DNA of 64,000 bases. Origin: Caldicellulosiruptor saccharolyticus DSM 8903 (GTDB lineage Bacteria > Bacillota > Thermoanaerobacteria > Caldicellulosiruptorales > Caldicellulosiruptoraceae). Positions 55,656-64,000 of the stretch are shown piece by piece (position 1 is the first letter of the stretch; each line of letters opens with the position of its first letter). A program made the position numbers and the translations under genes. The notes beneath the pieces were generated by a model, which worked only from the letters and a program-made list of their open reading frames with translations, ran no database searches and was not told where the DNA came from. The stretch covers positions 1,405,501 through 1,469,500 of the forward strand of contig NC_009437.1 of NCBI RefSeq assembly GCF_000016545.1, in the 5' to 3' direction.

Positions 55656-56271
55656 ATTTTACTTTTCACGGGATTTGCCTTCTTGCTTTATCTCACATCT
55701 TGACATGGTAAGACTGTTTGAAAGAGCATTTAAAAGACTGGGTATTAAACTTAAATTTACTGAAGGATTTAACCCACATCCGAAAATCACCTTTATCTTG
55801 CCAATGGCAGTCGGACTTTGCTCGCCTGAAGAGATGTTTGAGGTTGATGTTGAAGAGGAGTTAGATGAAAAGGTAATAGAAAAACTAAACTTAATTTTAC
55901 CAAAAGGACTAAAAGTGTTGAAAATTGAAGAAACAATTGATAAAATACAAGTAAGCGATATGTATTATAAATGTTTTATTGAAGCTAAGGAAGATTTTTG
56001 TAAGCTTTTTGAAGATTTTATGAAAGAAAATCCAAAAATAAGACGTGAAAAAGAGGGAAAAGTGATATTCCGAAATGTCTGGGACTATCTTTTAAACTAC
56101 GAATGCAATAAAAAGGAAAATAATATAGAGATTGTATTTCATATCAACGTCATAAATGGGAGTTATATCAAGCCAGAGGATATAATAAAGTCATTTTCAG
56201 AGAAATATAATCTTGAATATAAGATTGTAAAAATAGAAAGAGAAAAAGTAAATTATCAAAGGGTGATATAA
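55636..56271 (+). CDS. TIGR03936/DUF2344 family protein
   Basis: 211 aa. RYRFYFSRDLPSCFISHLDMVRLFERAFKRLG and LKFTEGFNPHPKITFILPMAVG are the family hallmark. It always tends to sit beside the TIGR03960 radical SAM gene, from which it is fused in some genomes. The role is unknown, possibly RNA-related given the neighbour RNase G. Its start lies in the end of the previous gene, and its stop overlaps rng by 1 bp (TAATG). Confidence 0.9.
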   Translation: MLVKRYRFYFSRDLPSCFISHLDMVRLFERAFKRLGIKLKFTEGFNPHPKITFILPMAVGLCSPEEMFEVDVEEELDEKVIEKLNLILPKGLKVLKIEETIDKIQVSDMYYKCFIEAKEDFCKLFEDFMKENPKIRREKEGKVIFRNVWDYLLNYECNKKENNIEIVFHINVINGSYIKPEDIIKSFSEKYNLEYKIVKIEREKVNYQRVI

Positions 56272-57986
56272 TGCAAAGTGAAATTATAGTAGATGTTAGT
56301 TTTGGTGAGACCCGAGTTGCAGTTTTAGAAGACAAAGAACTTGTTGAGATTTATATCGAAAGGAATGACCAGCAGAGCATAGTTGGAAATATCTACAAAG
56401 GGGTTGTTGAAAACATCCTACCCGGCATGGACGCAGCATTTGTAAACATCGGCCAGGACAAAAATGCTTTTTTGTACTTAGGAGATATAAATAGGCTTGA
56501 GTTTGGTGATACAGATGAATACTATGAGATAAAGACAAATCCGCTTGCCCTGCGGTGTGGGCAAGAAATAGTTGTTCAGGTAATAAAAGAGGCATATGAC
56601 CAAAAAGGACCAAGGGTAACAACCAATATAACACTGCCAGGCAGGTATTTAGTTCTTTTACCAAATACAGATTATATTGGAATTTCAAAGAGAATAGAGT
56701 TTGAAGAAGAGAGAACAAGGCTAAAAGAGATTGCGTGCAAAATCAAACCAGATGGAATGGGGCTTATTGTCAGAACTGCAGCAGAAGGCAAGAGCGAAGA
56801 GGTTTTGCGAAACGAGCTTGAGTTTTTGAGAAACCTCTGGCAGAAGATAAGGCAAAAGAGCAAAGAAAGTGCGCCTGTTCTTTTGTACAAGGATTATGAC
56901 CTTGTCTTTAAAGCTGTAAGAGATATGTTCACAAATCAGGTAGACAGGTTTGTAATAAATGACAGGAAAAAGTATAACAAAATAATAGAGTTTTTATCTA
57001 CTTATGCGCCAAGTCTTAAAAGCAAGGTTGAGTATTTTAATCTTGCAACAAACATATTTGAATATTTTCAGATAGAGCAAAAGTTGTCAAAGGCTTTGTC
57101 AAAGCGTATATGGTTGAAGAGCGGCGGATATATAGTAATAGATGAGACAGAGGCTTTGACTGTGATAGATGTCAATACAGGAAAGTTTGTTGGGAAAAAT
57201 GATGTTTCAGAGACAATTCTAAAAACAAATCTTGAAGCGGCAGTTGAGATTGCAAGACAGATTAGGCTCCGTGACATAGGTGGAATTATAATAATTGACT
57301 TTATTGATATGAAAAATCCTGAGCACCAAAAACTTGTATTAGATGCTTTAAAAGAAGCTTTGAAACGCGACAAGACCAAAACAGTTGTTGTTGGTATAAC
57401 TCCTTTGGGCCTTGTTGAGATGACAAGAAAAAAGGTCAGGCAACGACTTAGCTGTATCATGCAGTCGTGCTGTCCTTACTGTGAAGGTAGTGGGAAAATC
57501 TTGTCACCCGAAACAGTGGGTTTAAAAGTCTTAAAGGAGATTGAATGGTATTTTAAAAATAGAGTTGAGGAAAAGTTCTTTGTTGAGATAAATACCAAGG
57601 TATGCGAGGTTTTAAGGAAGGGTGAGGTAGATAGAATAAAAGAGCTTCAAGAAAAGTACAAGAAAAAAGTATATCTAAAAGCTTCTTCTAATATCCACAT
57701 TAACAAGTTCACAATATGTCCTGTAAAAGATGAAGACCATTACATGGCACTGTGTGGAGCTCTTTCTGAGGGTGATGAGGTTTTGGCATTTGTTGAGGAA
57801 GAAGATAAATTCAATCCCAAAAATGCAGTTGGGTATGTTAACCAGAACAGAATAGAATTTGACGATGCTTCTGACCTTATTGGTAAATATATTTATGCGA
57901 AGGTTGAAAAGGTATATGGTACTATGTCAAAAGGCAAGATTTTAGAAGTGTGTGAAGAGAATAAGGAGGATGTGAAGGAGTTTTAA
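56271..57986 (+). CDS. rng: Ribonuclease E/G family protein (RNase G)
   Basis: 571 aa. An N-terminal S1 domain (GNIYKGVVENILPGMDAAFVNIGQDKNAFLYLGD) is followed by the catalytic core with Asp residues in VIDVNTGKF and IIIDFIDM, and the zinc link CCPYCEGSGK. It cuts single-stranded A/U-rich RNA, with roles in rRNA and mRNA turnover. The C-terminal 90 residues carry an additional TRAM-like segment (GDEVLAFVEEEDK..IGKYIYAKVEKVYGTMSKGKIL). Confidence 0.95.
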   Translation: MQSEIIVDVSFGETRVAVLEDKELVEIYIERNDQQSIVGNIYKGVVENILPGMDAAFVNIGQDKNAFLYLGDINRLEFGDTDEYYEIKTNPLALRCGQEIVVQVIKEAYDQKGPRVTTNITLPGRYLVLLPNTDYIGISKRIEFEEERTRLKEIACKIKPDGMGLIVRTAAEGKSEEVLRNELEFLRNLWQKIRQKSKESAPVLLYKDYDLVFKAVRDMFTNQVDRFVINDRKKYNKIIEFLSTYAPSLKSKVEYFNLATNIFEYFQIEQKLSKALSKRIWLKSGGYIVIDETEALTVIDVNTGKFVGKNDVSETILKTNLEAAVEIARQIRLRDIGGIIIIDFIDMKNPEHQKLVLDALKEALKRDKTKTVVVGITPLGLVEMTRKKVRQRLSCIMQSCCPYCEGSGKILSPETVGLKVLKEIEWYFKNRVEEKFFVEINTKVCEVLRKGEVDRIKELQEKYKKKVYLKASSNIHINKFTICPVKDEDHYMALCGALSEGDEVLAFVEEEDKFNPKNAVGYVNQNRIEFDDASDLIGKYIYAKVEKVYGTMSKGKILEVCEENKEDVKEF

Positions 57987-57991
57987 TTTGG

Positions 57992-58021
57992 TTGAAAAAA
58001 GTATAAATTTTTTGATAAAAT
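57992..58021 (+). promoter_or_regulatory. Putative promoter of efp
   Basis: TTGAAA (57992-57997) and TAAAAT (58016-58021) lie 18 bp apart, about 35 bp before the efp start. Confidence 0.5.
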
Positions 58022-58054
58022 AGAAGAGCAAAATTTTATAGCGGAGGGAAGCCG

Positions 58055-58612
58055 ATGGTTGAAGCAGGCGATTTTCGAAGAGGATTGACAATAGAGTACG
58101 ATGGTCAAATCTTTCAGGTTATTGAGTTTTTGCATGTAAAACCTGGTAAGGGTGCAGCGTTTGTAAGAACAAAATTAAAAAATATAAAAACTGGAGCTGT
58201 AATTGAAAAGACATTCAGACCTGATGAGAGAATGCCGCTTGCACACATTGAAAGAAGGGAAATGCAGTATCTTTACAATGATGGGGAACTTTATTATTTC
58301 ATGGATACACAAACATATGAACAGATAGCGTTAAACCAAGAAATGGTTGGTGATGCACTAAAGTTTGTAAAGGAGAACATGACAGTTACAATTCTTTCTC
58401 ACAATGGTAGCGTATTTGGAGTTGAGCCGCCAAGGTTTGTTGAGCTTGAAGTCATTGACACAGAACCAGGCTTCAAAGGCGATACTCAAACAGGTGCAAC
58501 AAAACCTGCTAAGGTTGAGACAGGTGCTGTCATTCAGGTGCCATTGTTTATAAACGTTGGTGACAAGATAAAGATTGACACATCAACAGAAGAGTATTTG
58601 TCAAGAGTGTAA
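58055..58612 (+). CDS. efp: Elongation factor P
   Basis: 185 aa with three beta-barrel domains. The tip loop [17 protein letters not shown] carries the Lys at the site modified in other bacteria. It relieves ribosome stalling at Pro-Pro. The C-terminal [17 protein letters not shown] is the EF-P signature. GGAGGG precedes ATG. Confidence 0.98.
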   Translation: MVEAGDFRRGLTIEYDGQIFQVIEFLHVKPGKGAAFVRTKLKNIKTGAVIEKTFRPDERMPLAHIERREMQYLYNDGELYYFMDTQTYEQIALNQEMVGDALKFVKENMTVTILSHNGSVFGVEPPRFVELEVIDTEPGFKGDTQTGATKPAKVETGAVIQVPLFINVGDKIKIDTSTEEYLSRV

Positions 58613-58623
58613 TTTATTAAATA

Positions 58624-58652
58624 TTGTAATTTTGTATGTTAGTGTGTATAAA
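58624..58652 (+). promoter_or_regulatory. Possible promoter of the acidic zinc-ribbon gene
   Basis: TTGTAA (58624-58629) and TATAAA (58647-58652) with 17 bp between, in the 103-bp gap after efp. Confidence 0.35.
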
Positions 58653-58715
58653 CCATTTTTAATGGGTAAATATTAAGTATAGAGAGGTTATCTTGTTTTT
58701 TAGGAGGACAATCGA

Positions 58716-59204
58716 ATGGAAAATTTATATGAAAAGGTAGCGTATTTAAGAGGACTGGCAGACGGGCTTGGGGTTAGCGAAGAGTCTAAGGAAGGAAGGC
58801 TTATAAGAAGTATTATTGATGTGCTGGACGAGTTTGCAGACGCTATAAATGAGTTAGATACCAGATATAGTGAGCTTGAAGATGTTGTTGAGTCCCTTGA
58901 TGAGGATTTAGAAAAGTTAGAAGATGAAGTGTATGAAGATTATGATGATGAAGAATATGATGACTACTATGATGAAGAAGATGAGGATGAAGACTTGATT
59001 GAAATAACATGCCCCAATTGCAAAGTGACATTCTACTTAGAAGAAGACGAGTACTTAAATGAAGACGAGATTGAATGTCCAAATTGCAACGAAGTTATTT
59101 ATCTTGATGAATTAGAAGAAGAGTATGACCATGAAGAGTATGACCAAGATTACGAAGATGATGAAAAAGATGAAGAAAGTGAAGAAAACGGCCAGAATAA
59201 ATAG
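58716..59204 (+). CDS. Acidic zinc-ribbon protein with CD1247-like N-terminal domain
   Basis: 162 aa. The N-terminal helical part (YEKVAYLRGLADGLGV; EGRLIRSIIDVLDEFADAI) matches the small domain of clostridial proteins encoded after efp. A long Asp/Glu/Tyr tract (residues ~65-90) and a second acidic tail flank a zinc ribbon with CPNC and CPNC pairs. Function unknown. The strong negative charge could mean binding of a basic partner. Confidence 0.85.
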   Translation: MENLYEKVAYLRGLADGLGVSEESKEGRLIRSIIDVLDEFADAINELDTRYSELEDVVESLDEDLEKLEDEVYEDYDDEEYDDYYDEEDEDEDLIEITCPNCKVTFYLEEDEYLNEDEIECPNCNEVIYLDELEEEYDHEEYDQDYEDDEKDEESEENGQNK

Positions 59205-59218
59205 TTATATTGAAATCT

Positions 59219-59251
59219 AAAAAAGCCGGTGATATAATTGCCGGCTTTTTT
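59219..59251 (+). terminator. Terminator after the acidic zinc-ribbon gene
   Basis: An 11-bp stem (59219-59229 with 59241-59251) with GCCGGC core and T tail. Confidence 0.95.
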
Positions 59252-59352
59252 ATTTTGTATCTTATTTGTCACAGCAGAGCAATTGTTTTATATTGACAAA
59301 AGAATGTATTTTGGCTGTGTAGAAAATGTATAATAATAAGATTGTCAAATTA

Positions 59353-59381
59353 TTGACATTGCTAAGTAGTTTAGATATAAT
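59353..59381 (+). promoter_or_regulatory. Consensus sigma-A promoter of the aminotransferase-serA genes
   Basis: TTGACA (59353-59358), 17 bp, TATAAT (59376-59381). Both boxes are perfect. It stands 50 bp before the first gene. Confidence 0.88.
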
Positions 59382-59430
59382 TAAACATAAATAATCATTC
59401 AGTTTTATTGAAAGGGGTAGAAAATTAACC

Positions 59431-60594
59431 ATGAGAAAACCAAAACTGCTAATGACACCTGGCCCAACTCCACTTCCACCAGAGGTAATTACTGCCATGT
59501 CTCAACAGATTATTCATCATCGTACAAAAGAATTTGCTGAAATCTTTTCAAGAGTAAATGAAAACCTAAAAAAGGTATTTCAGACAAAAAACAATGTACT
59601 TACCTTTGCTGCATCTGGTACTGGTGCAATGGAAGCAAGTGCTGTTAATTTCTTTTCAGAAGGTGATACTGTCTTAGTTGTTTCAGTTGGTGTATTTGGG
59701 GATAGATTTATTAATATCTGTAAAACATTTGGGCTCAACGTAATTGAGAAAAAATATCCTCACGGCGAGGCTGCTAATATTGATGAGATTATAGACATTC
59801 TTGAAAATGACAAGTCAAATATAAAAGGTGTGTTTATAACACACAATGAGACATCTACTGGTGTGACAAATCCAATCGAAAAACTTGCAAGGTATTTGAA
59901 AGACAAGGACAAAATTTTGATAGTTGACGCTGTAAGTTCTCTTGGAGCAATTGATTTGAAGACAGATGAGTGGGGCGTTGACGTTGTTGTAACAGGTTCT
60001 CAAAAAGCTTTGATGTCACCACCAGGTCTTGCGTTTGTCTCTGTGTCTGACAAGGCATGGGAGTTTTACAAGACATCTAAATTAAGAAAATTTTACTGGG
60101 ACTTTAAGAAGTATCAAGACAATCTCCTAAAAGAAAGCCAAGACACTCCTTTCACGCCTGCTGTTACATTAATAAGAGCAGTTGATGTAGGATTGAAACT
60201 TCTATTGGACTATGGGCTTGAGAACAACTTCAAGAGACATACAAGGCTTGCAAAACTCACTCAGCTTGCCGTTGATAAACTCAATTTAGAGCTTCTGCCA
60301 AAGAAAGAGTACTCATCTGCTGTAATTACTGCTATTAAGGCACCTGAAGGCATTGACATTGAAAAGGTAAGAAAGATAATGAATCAAAAGTATGATATAA
60401 TGGTAGCTGGTGGGCAGGCAAATCTCAAAGGTAAAATAATCAGAATAGGACATATGGGGTATGTTGATGAGTTTGATTTGCTAAAGACAATTCAGTGTTT
60501 CGAGCTTTCGCTTTTAGAGTGTGGATATAAGAATTTTGAGGTTGGTGAGCCAACAAAGGCTATTTTACAGGAAATTGCTAAGGAGGTTGTGTAG
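59431..60594 (+). CDS. Class V PLP aminotransferase (serine-pyruvate / phosphoserine type)
   Basis: 387 aa. The start LMTPGPTPLPPEV is typical for the alanine-glyoxylate/serine-pyruvate group. The PLP-binding Lys lies in GSQKALMSPPG near residue 193, and ASGTGAMEASAVN binds the phosphate. It sits 5 bp before serA, so it probably supplies the transaminase of the serine pathway (a SerC substitute). That function is inferred from context. Confidence 0.9.
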   Translation: MRKPKLLMTPGPTPLPPEVITAMSQQIIHHRTKEFAEIFSRVNENLKKVFQTKNNVLTFAASGTGAMEASAVNFFSEGDTVLVVSVGVFGDRFINICKTFGLNVIEKKYPHGEAANIDEIIDILENDKSNIKGVFITHNETSTGVTNPIEKLARYLKDKDKILIVDAVSSLGAIDLKTDEWGVDVVVTGSQKALMSPPGLAFVSVSDKAWEFYKTSKLRKFYWDFKKYQDNLLKESQDTPFTPAVTLIRAVDVGLKLLLDYGLENNFKRHTRLAKLTQLAVDKLNLELLPKKEYSSAVITAIKAPEGIDIEKVRKIMNQKYDIMVAGGQANLKGKIIRIGHMGYVDEFDLLKTIQCFELSLLECGYKNFEVGEPTKAILQEIAKEVV

Positions 60595-60599
60595 GTTAA

Positions 60600-62195
60600 A
60601 TGAAGGTTTTAATAACAGAGAGAATTGCTAAAGAGGGTATAGAGATTTTGCTTGCTGAAGGAATTGAGGTTGATGAGAAAATAGGTCTTTCACATGATGA
60701 GATTTGCAACATTATAGGTGACTATGATGCTTTAATTGTCCGAAGCGCAACAAAGGTCAATGAACAGATGATAAAGTGCGGCAAGAACTTAAAAGTAATT
60801 GCAAGAGCAGGCGTTGGTATTGACAATGTAGATGTAGAGGCTGCAACAAAACAAGGTATCATTGTTGTAAATGCTCCAGAGGGGAATATTATGGCGGCTG
60901 CTGAGCTCACAATAGGCCTTATATTTAGCATTTTTAGAAACATTCCGCAGGCATACATGGCTTGCAAACATGGCGATTTCAGAAGAAATAGGTTCAAAGG
61001 TGTTGAGCTTTACGAAAAAACAGCTGGAATAATTGGTTTTGGCAAGATTGGGGCACTTGTTTCCGAAAGACTGAAAGCTTGTGGTATGAGAGTAATAGCT
61101 TACGACCCATATGTGTCTGAAGAGAAGTTCAAGAAGTTTGGTGTTGAGAGGGTTGACTTTGAAACACTTCTGAGAGAATCTGACCTCATAACAATTCACA
61201 CGCCTAAGACACCGGAGACTTATAATTTAATTTCTGAAAAAGAATTCAAAAAGATGAAAAAAGGAGTAAGAATAGTCAACTGTGCACGCGGTGGAGTTAT
61301 CAACGAAAAAGACTTATACAATGCTATAAAAGAAGGAATAGTGGCTGCAGCAGCCTTAGATGTTTTAGAAAAAGAGCCAAACTTTGAGGTTGAGAAGCAA
61401 GATTATTACAATCCACTGCTGGAGCTTGACAATGTTGTGATAACACCTCACTTAGGAGCATCAACTCAAGAAGCCCAAGTAAATGTTGCTGTGTCTGTTG
61501 CAAGAGAGGTAGCTGCAGTGCTAAAGGGCGGAATTGCTAAAAACGCAGTCAATCTTCCTGCGTTTGAAAAGGAAAAACTTGATGAGATTATGCCATACTT
61601 AGAGCTTGCGGAGGCAATGGGAAAAATCTTTATCCAGGCAGAAAGAGCTTTTGCAAATAAAATTGAAATAATCTACAGTGGCCAGATTGATCCTAAAATG
61701 ACAACTTGGTTGACACGAGCACTTTTAAAGGGCTATCTTGAGTTTTCTGTTCAGGACACTGTTAACTATGTAAACTCTCAGGTACTTGCTACAGAGCAAG
61801 GTATTGAGGTTATTGAAAGCAAAAAACAAGAAAGTGGAAAATTTAAGAATATGATAACTGCAAGATTTACAACAGATGAAAAGGTGTTAGAATTTTCTGG
61901 CACAGTCTATAACAATGAGGGAAGGATTATAGATTTCTTTGGTTATAAAGTCGACTTCAAGCCAGAAAAGTACATGCTTCTTATTCAGAACATTGACAAG
62001 CCTGGTATGATAGGCAAGATTGGCACAATTGTTGGTGAGTATGGTATCAACATTGCTACTATGCAGGTTTCTCGCAATAAAAAAGGTGAGAAAGCTGTTA
62101 TGGTATGTGAGATTGATGGAGCTTTGCCTGATGAAGCAGTTGAAAAACTCAAAAGTGTGGATGGTATCCTGAGGGTTACAATGGCAAGGCTGTAA
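60600..62195 (+). CDS. serA: D-3-phosphoglycerate dehydrogenase
   Basis: 531 aa, the long SerA type. It shows GRAGVGIDNVD-like substrate segment, NAD motif GIIGFGKIGALV (residues ~142-155), catalytic EKE and H in ITPHLGAS, an ASB domain and a C-terminal ACT domain (LLIQNIDKPGMIGKIGTIVGEYGINIATMQVSR). It makes 3-phosphohydroxypyruvate from 3-phosphoglycerate, with serine likely to inhibit through the ACT part. It follows the aminotransferase directly. Confidence 0.96.
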   Translation: MKVLITERIAKEGIEILLAEGIEVDEKIGLSHDEICNIIGDYDALIVRSATKVNEQMIKCGKNLKVIARAGVGIDNVDVEAATKQGIIVVNAPEGNIMAAAELTIGLIFSIFRNIPQAYMACKHGDFRRNRFKGVELYEKTAGIIGFGKIGALVSERLKACGMRVIAYDPYVSEEKFKKFGVERVDFETLLRESDLITIHTPKTPETYNLISEKEFKKMKKGVRIVNCARGGVINEKDLYNAIKEGIVAAAALDVLEKEPNFEVEKQDYYNPLLELDNVVITPHLGASTQEAQVNVAVSVAREVAAVLKGGIAKNAVNLPAFEKEKLDEIMPYLELAEAMGKIFIQAERAFANKIEIIYSGQIDPKMTTWLTRALLKGYLEFSVQDTVNYVNSQVLATEQGIEVIESKKQESGKFKNMITARFTTDEKVLEFSGTVYNNEGRIIDFFGYKVDFKPEKYMLLIQNIDKPGMIGKIGTIVGEYGINIATMQVSRNKKGEKAVMVCEIDGALPDEAVEKLKSVDGILRVTMARL

Positions 62196-62235
62196 ACTTT
62201 TCTATAAAAACTAAATAGAGAGGGTTTTGCTTGAA

Positions 62236-63510
62236 ATGGCAAATATCAGAGCATTTAGGGGTTTGAGATACTCACCTGAGGTCAAGTTAGATAGCTGTAT
62301 TTGTCCACCTTATGATATAATTTCAGATAGCGAACGTGAAGAGCTTTACAGAAAAAGTGAGTACAATATTATAAGAGTGGAGTTTGGGAAAGAATTTGAA
62401 GGTGACAATGCCCAAAATAATAAGTTTACCCGTGCAAAAGAGTACTTAGATGAGTGGATTCAAAGGGGTATCTTGAGATTTGAGGACAAGGAAAGTGTAT
62501 ATGTGCTTGAGCAAGAGTTTGAGATAGAGGGAAGAAAGTATAGAAGAACTGGTTTGATAGTTTTACTTGAACTTGTTGACTTTGAAGAAGGGATTGTAAT
62601 TCCTCATGAGTTTACATTGTCAAAACCAAAACAAGAGCGGCTAAATCTTTTGCGGCACACACATGCTAATATAAGCAGTATATTTGGACTTTACGAGGAT
62701 AAACAGCTCAATATAAAAAGAATGTTGGATGATATAAAGGCAAGGAAAGAGAATGTGAGTTATAATGGTATTGGTACATTTGAGAGAATATGGATTGTAT
62801 CAGACGATAGCGTAATAGAGAACCTTAAAAAACTTTTTGCAGACAAGAAAATCTTCATAGCAGATGGTCATCATAGGTATGAGACTGCTTTGGAGTACAA
62901 AAAAGAGATGATGCAAAGAAAGGATTATAATAAGGATGCAGATTATAACTATATAATGATAACATTAACAGCGTTAGAAGATGAAGGTATAGTAATTCTT
63001 CCAACACACAGGATTGTCCTCTCAAGTGATGTGGAGGAGGATATTTTTCTTGAAAAGTTAAAAATAAACTTTGATATAGAAGAGGGAGAATATAAAGCTT
63101 TAAAAGAAAAACTTTTAGATTACAAAAAATATGCCTTTTTGATTTATACTTATAATAAGAACTTCTATTTGATAAGACTAAAAGACCCTGAAAAATCTTT
63201 AAAAGACATTGAAGGAAGCAGAGCTTATAAGAATCTTGATGTTGTTGTATTGCAAAAACTCATATTAAGTGATATATTAGGTATTACAGATGAGGACATA
63301 CTAAACCAGAGGAATCTAAAATACACAAAGTCAGATAAAGAACTAATTGATATAGTAGATGGTGGAGCGAAATACGGATTTATATTAAATCCAACACTTG
63401 CTGAGGAGTTAAAAGAGGTGTCATTGAGTGGCGAAAAAATGCCCCAAAAATCCACCTATTTTTATCCAAAGCTTATGACGGGAAATGTAATATTTGTACA
63501 TCAGAAATAA
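62236..63510 (+). CDS. DUF1015 family protein
   Basis: 424 aa. The start MANIRAFRGLRYSPE and SCICPPYDIIS, then FIADGHHRYETALEYKKEM near residue 210, are DUF1015 hallmarks (a putative kinase-like fold, often called SerK-like in archaeal relatives). Its place after serA fits a link with serine metabolism, for instance an ADP-dependent serine kinase as known for archaeal relatives. That is inference. ATG 62236 is preferred. TTG 62227 is in frame. Confidence 0.87.
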   Translation: MANIRAFRGLRYSPEVKLDSCICPPYDIISDSEREELYRKSEYNIIRVEFGKEFEGDNAQNNKFTRAKEYLDEWIQRGILRFEDKESVYVLEQEFEIEGRKYRRTGLIVLLELVDFEEGIVIPHEFTLSKPKQERLNLLRHTHANISSIFGLYEDKQLNIKRMLDDIKARKENVSYNGIGTFERIWIVSDDSVIENLKKLFADKKIFIADGHHRYETALEYKKEMMQRKDYNKDADYNYIMITLTALEDEGIVILPTHRIVLSSDVEEDIFLEKLKINFDIEEGEYKALKEKLLDYKKYAFLIYTYNKNFYLIRLKDPEKSLKDIEGSRAYKNLDVVVLQKLILSDILGITDEDILNQRNLKYTKSDKELIDIVDGGAKYGFILNPTLAEELKEVSLSGEKMPQKSTYFYPKLMTGNVIFVHQK

Positions 63511-63555
63511 GTTAAAAATGGTTGTGATATTTTAGGGCAAGACTGAAATTATGAA

Positions 63556-63603
63556 GGTTTGGATATTGATGCCCGATATGGTGTGATATCCAAACCGTTT
63601 TTT
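63556..63603 (+). terminator. Terminator after the DUF1015 gene
   Basis: An 11-bp stem (63556-63566 with 63586-63596), a 19-nt loop and a T run through 63603. Confidence 0.88.
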
Positions 63604-63648
63604 ATTAGGTTTGCAAGAGACAGTAAGGAAGGGAGAAGTGCTTGTAAG

Positions 63649-64000
63649 ATGATAAAGCTTGTTGCAACAGACCTTGACGATAGTCTCCTTTCAAAAGACC
63701 TGAAGATAACTCCCAAAAATCTAAAAGCTATTGAATTTTTGAAGAAAAACAATGTAATTTTGATATTGGCATCAGGTCGGCCTTATCCTTCTGTGAAAAA
63801 GATTGCCTATGACCTTGAAAATTTTTATCCCATGATAACTTATCAAGGTGCTTTAGTTTACGACCCAAAAGATGATAGAAAGCTATATGGATGTGAGATA
63901 CAGCCAAATGATGCAAAAGAGCTTATAAGGCTTGCCAAAGAAGAGAATATACATGTTCACATTTACATTGACAATGTTTGGTATGTTGAGGTATTTAATG
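63649..64000 (+). CDS. HAD superfamily Cof-type phosphatase, N-terminal part (cut by window edge)
   Basis: 117 residues to the window end. Motif I is DLDDSLL (Ser in place of the usual Thr) at residues 8-14, and motif II Ser lies in ILASGRPYP. The start ATG 63649 has AGGAAGGGAG some 15 nt upstream. It is a paralogue of the 49848 gene. Substrate unknown. Confidence 0.85.
   Translation, partial: MIKLVATDLDDSLLSKDLKITPKNLKAIEFLKKNNVILILASGRPYPSVKKIAYDLENFYPMITYQGALVYDPKDDRKLYGCEIQPNDAKELIRLAKEENIHVHIYIDNVWYVEVFN

Noticed and set aside
59293..59334. TTGACA (59293) with TATAAT (59329) as a promoter
   Set aside because: The spacing is 30 bp, too long. A perfect pair with 17 bp exists at 59353-59381.

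Overview
The window comes from an AT-rich, low-GC Gram-positive anaerobe. The gene set (CodY, HrcA-type CIRCE box, FliY in place of FliN, FlbD/SwrD, FapA/DUF342, the serA-aminotransferase-DUF1015 cluster) and the protein sequences point to a thermophilic Clostridia relative, most like Caldicellulosiruptor. The genus is my inference from recall, not from a search.

Layout. 1-221: the end of a HepT-like toxin gene cut by the window edge. 341-416: tRNA-Lys(UUU), followed by comM. 2047-4964 (minus strand): a zinc/manganese ABC importer (znuA, znuC, znuB) led by a Fur/Zur-type repressor, with a clear promoter and a perfect 17-bp palindrome in the leader. 5143-7018: an ArsR-type regulator divergent from a radical SAM/SPASM protein. 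Then plsY (minus strand), rtcB, dprA, topA, trmFO, hslV, hslU and codY, an ordinary housekeeping run that ends at a terminator near 16541.

16688-46690 is one giant flagellar/chemotaxis operon of about 30 kb on the plus strand: flgB-flgC-fliE-fliF-fliG-fliH-fliI-fliJ-ylxF-fliK-flgD-(TIGR02530)-flgE-flbD-fliL-fliM-fliY-cheY-fliO-fliP-fliQ-fliR-flhB-flhA-flhF-flhG-pilZ-cheA-cheW-cheC-cheD-(59-aa membrane ORF)-sigD-fapA-three small poorly known genes. Many genes overlap by 1-8 bp, so translation is probably coupled. motA/motB, cheB, cheR and flagellin genes are not in this window. flhA is broken by one in-frame TGA exactly where the family has a conserved Trp. The flgE leader can fold into a hairpin whose C-rich arm could also pair with the flgE ribosome binding site.

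46739-64000: an AraC-type regulator; groES-groEL behind a textbook CIRCE operator; a HAD phosphatase; a DUF362-ferredoxin protein; cheX-trmL-degV; two linked genes of the TIGR03960/TIGR03936 families with RNase G; efp; an acidic zinc-ribbon protein; a class V aminotransferase with serA (serine synthesis) and a DUF1015 protein; and the start of a second HAD phosphatase.

The observations most worth following are the flhA TGA-for-Trp codon, the flgE leader with mutually exclusive pairings, a gene that appears to start at CTG (46370), unannotated small ORFs at 43180 and 51825, and the palindromic metal operator at 4980. No CRISPR array, insertion sequence or prophage was seen.
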